A DNA stretch of 64,000 bases from Liquidambar formosana (lineage: Eukaryota; Streptophyta; Magnoliopsida; Saxifragales; Altingiaceae), in assembly GCA_039720395.1 (NCBI GenBank), contig CM077832.1, forward strand, positions 11,425,967 to 11,489,966, written 5' to 3'. The translations under genes and the position numbers were made by a program. The notes beneath the pieces are model-generated. The model was not told the DNA's origin and made no database searches. It saw nothing but the letters and a program-made list of their open reading frames with translations. Of this stretch, positions 11,925-23,612 are shown in pieces. Every line of letters starts with the position of its first letter. Position 1 is the stretch's first letter.

Positions 11925-12520
11925 CATGTTGTACCATTATTTACATTTAGCTCAATTGTCAAAGTGGGTGTGGGCAGGGACTGGCAATAGGCCAGGTTTT
12001 GGGAAGGTTTAGGTCTCATTAAATTTGTGCAGGGCCAAAATTACCCAAACCAGAACCCACTCACCAACCCATTAATTGGATATGAGTTAATGAGGCTTAG
12101 AAGCAAAACTCAGAGATATTTAACAGGCGGGTTGGCGGGTCTAAGTAAGACTTCACTTGCACTAGCTAGGTTTGAGGTCTAGTTGCAGAAATGCAATGTA
12201 GGTCTACTGTCTAGCTTGTTGGCAAAAAGTTGCATGGAATACCATTTTATATAGTGAGATGGAATAATTTAATGTCATGAGTTCATCCCTCATAGCTTCT
12301 ATTTCAATGTGTCTGAATGTTTGGAGAATAATTATTAAGTCTAATAAGAATATGGAGGTTTAATATTATTTCTTATTATTATTATTTTTTTTTAACAACC
12401 AAAAAAATTGTAATGATATTGTCCTTTTTATTTCAGGATTTGCTTGGAACCTTTAAAGTTTCTGTCTATGATAGTTTAGTAAAGCTATGCATAGGCATAT
12501 AAGGGGCAAGCTATTGCCAT
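11925..12520 (+). other. 3' flank of TBL copy 1, homologous to 17,510-18,100
   Basis: From about 11,925 this segment matches the 3' flank of TBL copy 2 nearly base for base (shared CATTGTACCATTATTTACATTTAG-like start, then AAAGTGGGT...). It carries no gene and is the distal part of the tandem duplication unit. Confidence 0.75.
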
Positions 12521-12871
12521 CACAAAATTTCCTAAGTACTTCTCACTTGTTTTAAACTTTCAAGGTTATATGAAGAACATAAAAGGTTTTCACGAAAGTT
12601 GATCGTGTTGTTTTCTAGAAAACGTCATTTTATAAACAACTTTGAATAATAAAGTTTTCTCAAAATCTATCATTTAAGTGGATTTTTTGCATTTACAATT
12701 TTTGTTTCATTTTTACATAATTTTTCATGAAAAATGATCAAAAAGTCTTTGGAAAAAATGTATTCTACAAAGTTGTTTAAAATGATATTTTCTAATAGAC
12801 AATACGATCAGTTTTCTTGAAAACCTTTTATATTTTTTAAAATAAGTAGGAGAAGCTCATAAAATTTTGTG
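12521..12871. mobile_element. Long-TIR MITE, copy A
   Basis: The element begins CACAAAATTT and ends AAATTTTGTG. Its two halves are long imperfect inverted repeats (for example AAAAGGTTTTC near 12,580 against GAAAACCTTTT near 12,820). The equivalent position downstream of TBL copy 2 (about 18,095) lacks it, so it inserted after the duplication. A related copy lies at about 49,025-49,315. No clear target duplication was found. Confidence 0.55.
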
Positions 12872-15390
12872 CACATATATAATGGGGGTTTTCAAGTTTG
12901 TTATATTTTAATTAAAGAAAAAAAATTGTTTATAGTTTATACACATAGAAAAACCACACACAACACTTTTTTTTTTTTTTTTTGGTTTATAGTTTATATA
13001 TATATATATATATAATCACATACAACACAAATGAAAAAACCCACATATAGGACCTAGACCAAAGGAAGAGTAAAAAGTCCATAAAATTAATTCACATTCA
13101 ATCTCCAAAAATAATCTCCTGAAAAACACTCAAAAAAAAAAAAAAAACCAAAAAAAGAAAAGAAAAAGTAAGTGGCTCAATTTTTAATATCACATGCACC
13201 ATGTGTCATTGAGAGAGTTGAACGAGTTCTACTAGACTACAATCATTGCAGTGACGATACTTGGATTACAATCATCCCAGTCCTGAGAGTTGCTTTGCTC
13301 AAAAGCCACTACCAGAATCGCCGCCCTCATTCATATGAGACTTGTTTGTTTTGTCCAAATCGAGACTAAAATAGAAGGTTACATTCCACGACGGTATTTG
13401 GATAAATATTGAAAAATTATCACATCCCATATTGATTAATTATAAATTTTCACATTGGTTCATATATTTGTCTGGGTCTTCGATCTATTTATAAGTTTAG
13501 ATTTTTAGATTTAAAAGTTAACATAATATCAGAACATCATAGATATGACCTTTGCTTTAAAGAGTCTTTCATACAACGGTATGGTATATCGTTTGGAAGA
13601 TATCCCAATAATTTTATTTAACATAGAGGAAAACTCATCATTACACCATGAGATTGCCCTCATGATAGCTTTTCTAGTTCTCCCACTATTGCTTTTGTTT
13701 TCTTTTTTTTTTTTTCCTTCTAGTTTCCAATATTATGGACCCACCAAAATAAAAATCTCAAAAATATATAAAGTGTGATGCCATGGCAATATCATATTAG
13801 CGATTAAGATTATTATGCTAAGTACTATGTGAGACGATGAAATTTTTCTTTTTTATTTTATTTTATTTTGTATTTTTGGGTGGGGGTACGGAGGTGGGTT
13901 GGTTGGCATAGAAACAGACAATAAGTCTTAAGAATAATCACCTAAAATTTGGAACACTTAATGTGTAACACCTGTTGTCACCCCCCCCCCCCCCCCCCCA
14001 ACCCTCTTTTTTTTTTATTTGGAAATTATTTAATTCTTCTTATGGGTGATCCATCACTCTCTTCCCCTTTCATCACAGCTAAGCCTGAGTAATAGTGTCA
14101 TGGACTTAATTAGTTCTATTAAGTGAAACCTACCAATTTGTTGCTAATTAATGTGCTAGTTCTTTTCCAAGTAGGTATATATCACAGCAAATGCGTCTTT
14201 TCAGAAGTTACAAGCAGCGTCTTCATCCTAATATTGGACCACAGCGCTCTTCGATATTGCTATAATTTTAGGAATTCAGATCTCTAATGACAAATTTACA
14301 AGCTCGTGGAATCAACATTCATCATATCATTAAAATCTCATTTCACCTTATTTCAATTTCCTCGATTATGACCAAACAAACATGCTAATAGGGTTTAGTG
14401 TTCCATATATATGAGAAGTGCATGTTCTTCAATGTGTCAAAAAATATAAATAATAATAATAAATAACAAATAAAAATCTCTAGTGGCAAACAGGATAGCC
14501 TTGATGGTAGAGGGCTCTGCAAGCACAAACGGTTAGAATCAATTATGAAATTAGTTGGGATTGGTAAACATCTTTTAGGATCCTTACCTCCCTGTGATGC
14601 ATGTCCTACATAACTGTGCTATAAAGATTCTAGCTATTTACATGTGAATTTGCAATTTGGAAACAAACGTTGCTATCTTCAAATTTATTTTTCTTCTCTT
14701 TTTATTTTTTGTTCTTTTTGGCAGTTCAAAATAAATCTTAACATGTGAAAAATGTCATGTAAAGCACTTTATGTGCAACAGTATCAAAATACAGCGCCTT
14801 ATGTGACACTATATATATGGATCAAAACTTTCCTCAATTTATTTTTGAGATCTTTTTATTTTTATTTTTATTTTTTGGTCTTTTTTGCTGATGTGGATTG
14901 GGTGCTGCACAGAATGTTATATGAAAGGTGTTTCGTGTAACACTATCCTAAACATATAAGTTTTAAGGGGTACATCAATAACTTGTTGCCTTGTTGGTCT
15001 AATGTTGGATATGAAATGGGTAAGAAACTTGCTCCTCTGTATTAAACGTCAGGAGTCAAAACACTTCAAAATGGTAATGACATCAACAATCCTCCTAGCT
15101 GTTGGAGGTTGAATAGAAAATGGGCATTTAATTCAGATATATATTTTTAAAATTATTAATTTCGCAAATCTTACTCCCGTTGAAATTGCAATCCAAATTA
15201 TTCCCTCGACAATCCATCATGTGAAACACCTCATATCTAAACAGATAACAATCTTTGTAAGGAGTTAAAACGATGACCTCTGGTAAAGATGCCTAGTATA
15301 TGACCACTCAACCAACCCATAGGGGTATTTAATTAGGTAAATATTAAATGGCACTTGTTATATGGAAAGCTAGTTATATCAATTAACATA
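12872..15390. other. Gene-free interval between TBL copies 1 and 2
   Basis: AT-rich DNA with poly-A and poly-T tracts, a (TA)n run near 12,995, and a 19-base C run at 13,981-13,999. The open frames present are short and low-complexity, with no recognisable domains. The first ~60 bp still match the flank of copy 2. Confidence 0.5.
13981..13999. repeat. Poly-C run (19 bases)
   Basis: Nineteen consecutive C residues. The complementary strand is a G run able to form quadruplex-like structure. The length is likely unreliable in any assembly. Confidence 0.9.
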
Positions 15391-15502
15391 TTTTGTTAAT
15401 GCTCAATATGAGTGAAAGAAGAGGCCAATGTAATTCCAAAAAACGAAGGGGTGCAAGTGTAATTTATCTTAATGTCACAGCCCCTGCTGCGTTCTTTTCC
15501 AA

Positions 15503-15508
15503 TATAAA
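15503..15508 (+). promoter_or_regulatory. TATA box of TBL copy 2
   Basis: TATAAA lies 49-54 bp upstream of the ATG at 15,557, within the promoter block shared with copy 1. Confidence 0.6.
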
Positions 15509-15556
15509 CTAACCCAAATGCAAAGTCTCTTTCTCCAGTCTCCATTCCCCACTCCA

Positions 15557-17393
15557 ATGAAGGTTCATGTCCTTGAGTTTTCACATGGGAACCTACTACA
15601 ACACAACACCACTGTTAAACTTCTCCTTCTAACCTTAACCCTGATTCTCTTGGCCATAATTCCTCTCAACGTCTTGCACAATTCCTCTTTACCATGGCTC
15701 TCTCCTAGAGCAAATGTGGAGAGAAAAAACATCGGCGAAAAATGTAATATATTTCGCGGAAAATGGGTTCCCTACCCAAACGGGCCTTACTATACGAATG
15801 AAACTTGTCGCGAGATCTTCGACCAGCAAAACTGCATGAAGTTTGGTAGAGCCGACACCGAGTTCTTGAAATGGAGGTGGAAACCAGATGAATGCGAGCT
15901 ACCTCTCTTCGACGCCGTTGAGTTCTTGGAGGTCGTTCGAGGGAAGTCGATGGCCTTCGTCGGGGACTCTTTGGCAAGAAACCAGATGCAATCATTGTTG
16001 TGCCTCTTAGCTAGAGTAAGTTCTCAGTTAACTCGCATTAGCAAGCCAGTACCGTAACTCATTTTTGATGAATTAATTCCTACGTTTGCCATCAAATAAA
16101 GCTCCAGTTGACAGAACTTTGTAACAACAATATAATTAATATATACATGTATGTATATATATATATATATATATATAATGACTTTTGGGTTAGTATGATC
16201 TTAATTAGCATCACATTATGTATTAATTGAAAGGATTATATCTCATGCATAAGTCAATAGTACATTTATATAATCTTAGGCTGTAATCGTATGACCCTAA
16301 ACCCACCAATGCACTGTTTAGTGGATATACATGCATAGGGTACAATCTCCGATATATATTGATAGTAAGAAATTCAATATGTGCTAATATAAAAATTTTA
16401 GGACATGGGCTCATATGTTATGACAGCCTAGCAGACACTTGTGAGATTATGTCGGCAGCCCTACTCATTTTTAAACATGAACATGAAAAATAATAGGGCT
16501 GCTGCACGCATGGTTGCATTGACTAGAACCATGCTGTTACATTTGCTATTTGCAAATTCTTTTTCTAATTCCCTTCTAGTTTGTTCTCATTTCTCAAGCT
16601 AAGATAAATTCCCTTCTGTATTTTCAGGTAGTTTATCCTACAGATGTTTCTTACACAACAGATCCAAGATTCAAACGCTGGCTCTACGCTGACCATAACT
16701 TCACCCTAGCCTATTTCTGGTCGCCGCATTTGGTCAAAACCATCGATGGAGATCCCAAAGGGCCAACCTCAGACCACCTCATGAACCTCTATTTAGACGA
16801 GCCCAATGAGGACTGGTCTGCCCAGATCGAAACATTCGACTATGTCCTTATATCGGCCGGTCGATGGTTTTTCGGACCACTAACGTTCTATGAAAACTGG
16901 TCAGCTTGTTGGGTGCCATAATTGCCACCGAAGCAACATGAAAAACCTCACCATGTTCTATGGGTACAGAAAGGCCTTTCGAACGGCCTTTAAAACGCTA
17001 CAAAACCTTCAAAACTTCAAGGGGGTGACATTTTTGAGGACTTTGTCGCCGGCGCAATTTGAAAATGGGGAGTGGAATAAAGGAGGGAGTTGTGTGAGGA
17101 CGGAGCCCGTTTCGAAACAAGAAATGATATTTAATGGGGCTGATTGGGAGCTTTATTTCACTCAAGTGGATGAGTTAAGGGAGGCAGAAAGGGAAGGAAA
17201 GAAAAGGGGTTTGGAATTTAGGTTGATGGATCCTACTGAAGCCATGGCGATGAGGCCGGATGGACACCCTAACCATTATGGACATTCGCCGGATGAGAAT
17301 GTGACCATAGCTGATTGTGTCCACTGGTGCTTGCCTGGCCCCATTGATACTTGGAATGAGTTTTTGCTTCACATGTTGAAAGATGGTAGGTGA
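15557..17393 (+). CDS. TBL/AXY4-like O-acetyltransferase, copy 2 (one frameshift in exon 2)
   Basis: Best preserved exon 1 of the cluster. Exon 1 is 15,557-16,015 (153 codons, GTAAGT donor) and exon 2 is 16,628-17,393. Residues about 20-40 form a hydrophobic signal-anchor, followed by the TBL domain (CNIFRGKWVPYP..., [14 protein letters not shown]) and the PC-esterase GDS motif at about 136-138 with catalytic Ser138. Exon 2 ends with [17 protein letters not shown], containing the DxxH Asp and His. Length is about 407 aa, normal for the family. A single extra base near 16,897 shifts the frame after FYEN and gives a stop at 16,921; the other frame, open from 16,890, completes the protein. The ATG at 15,557 is chosen because it matches copies 1 and 3. 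The predicted role is polysaccharide O-acetylation in the Golgi, with xyloglucan as likely substrate inferred from family resemblance. It is a recent pseudogene or carries a sequence error. Confidence 0.85.
16152..16176. repeat. (TA)n microsatellite in TBL copy 2 intron
   Basis: About 25 bp of AT dinucleotide in the intron, in a position comparable to the longer tract in copy 1. Confidence 0.8.
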
Positions 17394-18160
17394 GAGTCAA
17401 TTTGGCATATAGGTGACTTCACACAAAGAAAATTAGGTGAAAATCAGATGAGATGTTGGAAAAGCAATTTCCCCCTTTGTCTTCTGAAAATTTTTTCAAG
17501 CAGCTGTAAACATATTGTACCATTATTTACATTTAGTTGAATTGTCAAAGTGGGTTTGAGCAGGGTCTGGCGATAGGCCAGGTTTGGGAAGGTTTAGATC
17601 TGGTTAAATTTGGGCAGGACCAAAACCACCCGAACCAGAACCTACTCACCGACCCGTTTAATTGGATATGAGTTAATCAGGCTAAGAAGCAAAACTCAGA
17701 GATATTGAACAGGGCAGGTTGGCGGGTCTGAATCAGACTTCACCCGCACAAGGTTTGAGGTCTAGAAAGCTAGTTTGTTGGCAAAAGGTTGCATATATGT
17801 AAAACCATTTTATAGTCTGAAGTACGTGAATGTCATGAGTTCATCCCTCTTAGGTTTCTGTTTTAATGTGTCTGCATGTTTATGCAATGATTATTTATTA
17901 AGAGAATAAGAATATGGAGGCTTAGTATTATTTCTCTCTCTTCCTTCCTCCGATACTCCCTTTTTTTTTTTTTTTTTTTTTTTTGGTAACAAGCCAGTAG
18001 AAAGAAGGTAAATGATATTGTCCTTTTTATTTCAGGATTTGCTGCCTCTTAAAGTTTCTGTCCATGACAGTTCAGCAGAGCTATGCATGGATAGGCAAAG
18101 TCATATATATAATTGGGGTTTTCAAGTTTATTCTGATTTTCATTAAAGAAAATAATATTT
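17394..18160 (+). other. 3' flank of TBL copy 2 (distal part of duplication unit)
   Basis: Homologous to 9,813-9,907 plus 11,925-12,520 plus 12,872-12,930, but without the LTR retrotransposon or the MITE found in copy 1's flank. It therefore records the state before both insertions. A T run of about 25 bases lies near 17,960. Confidence 0.75.
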
Positions 18161-19878
18161 TTAAGATTAAAAAGAAATAGTACACCCAATAGAGAGCCAC
18201 CATTGATTGAAAAAAAAAAACAGCCCAACAAAAAACTCCACCAAATCACCCAGCTGAGAAAATACATCAAAGCCACCCCAACACAAACCCAACAAAACAT
18301 AAAGAAGAAAAACTAAACACCTGCAATAACACAAGCCCTAGAAAAAAACAGAGACAACACCCCAAAGAAAAAAAAAAACCCCAATTTATCGTTAGTTTCA
18401 TTAATCATTTGGCCCTAGAAAAAACAGAGACAACACCCTAAAGAAAAAAATCCCTAATTTATCATTAGTTTCATTAATCATTTTATGCCACGCAACGTAT
18501 TTACTAAGAAAGTATTCACATGACATCATTTTGCTTATTGCGGAAAAAAAAAAAAAAAAAACCAGAATTATAAAAAAAATTATTTTAACAAAATGAATTC
18601 AGTCCTACTTAGTTGGAGTTATCTATTTCAATATATATTTTACTTGTAGAGGATAAAACAGGTAAATATAAATTATGAGAAAATCTTGTAGCAGGTATCT
18701 CAGACCTCCACAACCATAATTTTTTTAAATGGACACATGGTTTGCATTGCAAAAGATTGTGATCTACCATCTAAGCAGTCCTACTTAGTTGTTAAGCAGG
18801 GCGGAGGGAGGGGGGGATCAGAGGGGTGAATTGACCCCTCTTGACCATATTTTTTTTTAAAAACTAAATTTTGAGTATTTAAAAATTTGATCTGCCAATT
18901 TTTATTTAACCTCTCAAAAATTTATTTTTCTACCCTATACAAAGTTAAAGAACAAAATCCCAATATGATCTACCACTGAGGAAAAAAAAAAATTCAAAAT
19001 ATTTATCATTAATCTTGACCATTGAGTCTTGACCCTGCAAGACTAATATTTTGGTTTCGCCACTAACGACAAGTTCAAGTTATTGGTTAACAGTGATCAT
19101 GAGTTGTACTGGTTTTCATTAAGAAAATAGTATCATGGAGAGTGGCACTAATTTATGGTCTTTGAGGAGCCATGCAAGAACTTGCCCAAATTTTTTTTGT
19201 CCCCTTCTTTTTTAAAAGGAAAATTTTGGGTTAGGTGTGGAAGTGAAAACAACTGCAGACTAGCCAAAAAAAAAAAAAAAAAAAAGAACCAGAGCACATC
19301 CCCACAGAAACGACCAATTAATGCCTACAAACGAAATCAGAAGAATTCAAAATGATAAGTAGAGTGGGATTATGAACCTAAACTTCAAATATGACATGCT
19401 CTGATATGGCCAAAAAATAATGGTTCACAAAGTGTGCATGGATGTGTGGTCTGTTTCACACTTGATTCATACTCAAAATTTATGGGGGAAAAAAAAAAAA
19501 ACAAAAACAAAACAAACCAAATCTGGTCAACTTGGATGTTGTTCTGATTTGGCTGTGGGATCGATTTCACCTTTCCACAAGCCATTTTGTGACAGTTGAT
19601 CAAACACAACCAACTGGCTTATTCAAAAAACTGCCAAAACATGGCTGAGAGTTTGGATGTTTTAAAGGGTCAAGTTTTAAGGTGTGTGGATGTGTAGTTG
19701 TCAACTACCAGCGGACATGCATGCGTGCAAGCTTATTGTTGTGTATACTTCTGGCAACTAAGTTCCCCTATCTTACGCAACAATCACTACAAGCCGTACT
19801 ATCAACTTCCATTCCATGGAAGATTCCAAACGTGCAGTCCCCAAGTACAGGAATTCCTTCATTAACATGTGTGTTTGT

Positions 19879-19916
<38 letters not shown>

Positions 19917-22050
19917 ATAAGACTAGGATTGGAACTACTCACCATAGATGTGTGACAACTAAATAAATAAAATTACAAAAACTACAAGTGGGTGATTTCA
20001 ACTCTTTCTAGTTTCATTAAGCTTCTGCTTGAATCTTGGAAATTGGGAGGAGGGAAGGAAAAGAAAAGAGTTTAAAATTGCTTTAAAATGTATTCCTCTC
20101 TTTTAAGCATTTTAATAATTTTCATTTCCTTCCCCTTCTACATTGCATTATTTAAAGTCTAAACAGAGGCTTAAGCTTTTAAAGATGGACAGGGGTGGAT
20201 TCATAATTTTTTTTTTTCAATGGGCTGCACATAATAATTTATTGACAAGCTAAATTTTAACTTTATATAATGTTTACAAAAAAAAGGTACCGTTTTGGGT
20301 GCATTTTAATAAATTTTCTAAATATCTTACATTTTATGAATATGCCTTCAGTTTTTTAAACTTTGAGTGAGTGCACGTGCCCACAGCACCCACTGTGAAT
20401 CTGCACCTTCACACTTTGAAGTTGGAAAAACTAGTTGAAAAATATTTTATAAGATAGCATTTGTCTGGTGCACCGTGCACGCAACGGTAAAAAGTGTTGG
20501 ATTACCAAGTGCGAAAATACATGATTTAAGCCTTGAGAGCAACAACATTGTTCTAGAAAACAAAAGTTATGACCACAAATAGCTCACCCCTCCCAATATC
20601 TTGCTCAGTGGAATCAAAACCAGCTCATGGCTGCTAGCCTTATTTATTTATTTATTTTTTTTTCATGATTTGTCTCTTTCAATGTAGCTAATTTTCTGCA
20701 CACCTCATGTGTCCCATCCAATTAAGGGTGTTAACCCCACTGGTGGGATACCCATCTTGTCTTTTCTTTCTTCTTTTCGGAAAGAAAGAATCATCTCCTT
20801 TTCATCAAGTGAACCCTAAGCCCACCAAGGTGGAAAAGCAAGGAGATACTGCAGGTTGAAGGAATGAGCCAAATTTGAGGGCCTTGCAATCATTGTCACT
20901 TCGCCTCTAAGCCACGCCAGAGCCACAAATGCAGTACCAATCACTCTCAGCCCTCAATCCGTTAGGAGTACCTACCATGGGGTGATGCCAAAATATTTGA
21001 ATAAACATAATAATTGCTTAGAATTTGATGCTCTTGGGAGTACCTACCATGAATGCCAAAATATTGTACCAACATAATAATTGCATACAATTTTATACTC
21101 TCTCATCATAATTTTACAGCAATGCCTCCAGGTGGCGCTAATTTTTTAACTAAAGAAGGCTTAGCATGAGTGATCAATGAAGCTCGAAAGAAGCACTCGT
21201 GGTATGCAAGGGGGCCACAAGCTCTCTCTTTCTATCATCTAATCTCACAGCAGGAATGTCTTTGTCTGACCATTAATTTTAAGATGTTTTGCATTAATTT
21301 GAACTTCAAAACCACCGCCATTTTAAAGTTGAGATAACCTACCTCTCACCAACCAAAAACGACCAAACGATATCGAACGATCATCAATGGGAAGGTCAGG
21401 AGTTCGACTTCTCATAACAATACACCAAGTTTTCGCCCATATTGTATCTTCCCTATGCTTTAGGTGCAATGTTCTAGGTTAGGCCACTCATTCACCCTTC
21501 CTGTTTTCATCACTACTTCTTGGACTGTCTAGTCACTTTAGTATGCAGAAAAACAAACATAATAACTATATTTTTTGAAATCCATAATATATCATCATCC
21601 TTTTCTATTACAAATTGACCCAAAATCGCCTTGCATCATATAAAGGATGACAACAGAGTTGTTTCAGTGATTCTAGATATTCTCTAAAACTAGAATTTTC
21701 TCTATCAAAATGACATAATATTAGAATTCTTTCCGAAAACAAAACATATATAAGAATGAGACTTTCTTTCCACTAAAAGGAGCAAAATTTTAGAAATCTT
21801 CTATAACAATATATATTAGAATTATCTAGTAGAAATACTAAAAGAGATTTTCTTTTCCAAGGTTGTATTTAAAGATGTATCATGATGTCTTCCAGAAAAA
21901 TAAAGATGTAGCATGATAATGACGACTTTGGTCAGTTAAGTCAAGCCTCACCAGCAAAATTTTCTTTTTAATTGAGTTGGATGTCTTCGAGCTGTTTCAA
22001 AACTATATATAATTAACATTTGGAAACACACATTAAACCACACCATTATT
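18161..22050. other. Gene-free interval between TBL copies 2 and 3
   Basis: AT-rich DNA with many A/T homopolymers, a direct repeat of about 70 bp (GGCCCTAGAAAAA... / TTATC(G/A)TTAGTTTC..., 18,340-18,480) and a (GA)n run at 19,880-19,914. Open frames are short and low-complexity. No gene or transposon with clear ends was identified. Confidence 0.5.
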
Positions 22051-22057
22051 GAACCGA

Positions 22058-22066
22058 TATATATAA
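22058..22066 (+). promoter_or_regulatory. TATA box of TBL copy 3
   Basis: TATATATAA lies 39-47 bp upstream of the ATG at 22,105. The surrounding promoter is not detectably similar to those of copies 1 and 2 beyond CAAAGT(T/C)TC, consistent with an older duplication. Confidence 0.5.
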
Positions 22067-22104
22067 CCCCAAAAGCAAAGTTTCTTGCTTCATACTTCTC
22101 ACCA

Positions 22105-23612
22105 ATGAAGGTTCCTCTTGAGCTTCCCAGTGTGAAGAACACTACACACAACACTCCCAAAAATGTTTTCCTACTACCCATAACCCTAATTCTGCTCACC
22201 ATAATCCCTCTCTATCTTTTGAACAATTCACCTTCACCACTGCCGTCTCCGAAGATTGATATCTACAATTCTACAAGCAAAGAATTTGTCGAGAAATGCA
22301 ATATATTTAGTGGGAAATGGGTTCCATATCCCAATGGTTCTTATTACACGAATGAAACTTGCAATCTGATCATCGATCAGCAAAACTGCGTCAAGTTTGG
22401 GCGACCCAACACTGAATTCTTGAAATGGAGGTGGAAACCAAATGAATGCGAGCTGCCTCACTTCGACGCAGTCCAGTTCTTGGAGCTTGTCAGAGGGAAG
22501 TCTATGGCCTTCGTTGGTGACTCGGTGGGGAGAAACCAAATGCAATCACTGTTGTGCCTCTTATCTAGTGTAAGTGCTCAATAAGTCATTATAACAAATA
22601 CTCATTTGCATGAATTTCTAGGCATGCTCACTTAAAAAAGGTCCTAGAACATAAGACTAGCATATTCCAGGGCCAAACTTCATCATTGAATCATACAGAG
22701 ACCAGAAAAAATGGCCAGCCTCGCATTCATTACTTTATGGATGGCTTAGCTTCGTTATCATTCTACAGACCCAACTAATTCTACTCTGCATCTTTCAGGT
22801 GGTGTACCCTATAAGTATCTCTTATAAATATTATACAACAGACACGTATTTCCAACGTTGGCTCTACACCGATTACAATTTTACAATAGCAATGTTCTGG
22901 TCCCCATTCTTGGTTAAAGCCCATGACGCAGACCCCAATGGTCATTCCCTTAATAGCCTAATGAGCATCTACTTAGATGAGGTTGACGAGGCTTGGGCGA
23001 CTGAGATAGAAAAATTCGACTATGTGATCATCTCAGTTGGACACTGGTTCTTTCGACCACTGATGTTCTATGAAAATGGTCAGGTTGTTGGGTGTCAAAA
23101 CTGCCATAAAAAGAACATCACAAGCTTTGCCAAGAACTATGGATACAGGATGGCCTTTCGAACTGCCTTTAGAACTCTTCAGGGCCTCCAAAACTACACG
23201 GGGGTGACATTTTTAAGGACATTCTCGCCAGCACACTTCGAGAATGGGGACTGGAATAAAGGAGGGAATTGTGTGAGGACAAGGCCCGTTTACAAACGAA
23301 GAAATGAAGTTAGATGGGTATACTTTAGAGTTCTACTTGACTCAAGTAGACGAATTCAGGGCAGCACAAAGGGAAGGGAGGAAGAGAGACTTGAAATTTA
23401 GGTTGCTAGATACTACCGAAGCTATGGTGTTAAGGCCAGATGGACATCCCAACCATTATGGGCATCCACCGGATGCAAATGTGACCATAGCCGACTGTGT
23501 CCACTGGTGCTTGCCAGGCCCCATTGACACATGGAATGAATTCTTGCTTCAAATGTTGAAGATGGAAGGCAAAAGTTCATTCGTTGGGAAGCTACAGAAA
23601 AAAGCTGGATGA
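22105..23612 (+). CDS. TBL/AXY4-like O-acetyltransferase, copy 3 (one frameshift in exon 2)
   Basis: Diverged third member. Exon 1 is 22,105-22,569 (155 codons, GTAAGT donor) and exon 2 is 22,799-23,612, separated by a short 229-bp intron. The N-terminal anchor is at about residues 21-40, [20 protein letters not shown] begins the TBL domain, the GDS motif lies at 138-140 (Ser140) and [17 protein letters not shown] near the C-terminus. Total length is about 425 aa, with a C-terminal extension ([17 protein letters not shown]) absent from copies 1 and 2. One extra base near 23,298 breaks the frame between VYK and the [11 protein letters not shown] segment; the downstream frame from 23,304 then runs to the stop. 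Otherwise every family landmark is present. Predicted Golgi wall-polysaccharide O-acetyltransferase, or recently broken copy. Confidence 0.83.

Noticed and set aside
14500..14540. Possible tRNA-like segment (GATGGTAGAGGGCTCTGC)
   Set aside because: It resembles a D-arm by chance. No acceptor stem, anticodon arm or TTC-loop sequence can be paired around it.
15705..15995. Minus-strand frame of 96 codons opposite TBL copy 2 exon 1 (and similar ones opposite the other copies)
   Set aside because: Antisense shadow of a conserved coding exon. It has no independent motifs, and the equivalent frame is not maintained between copies.
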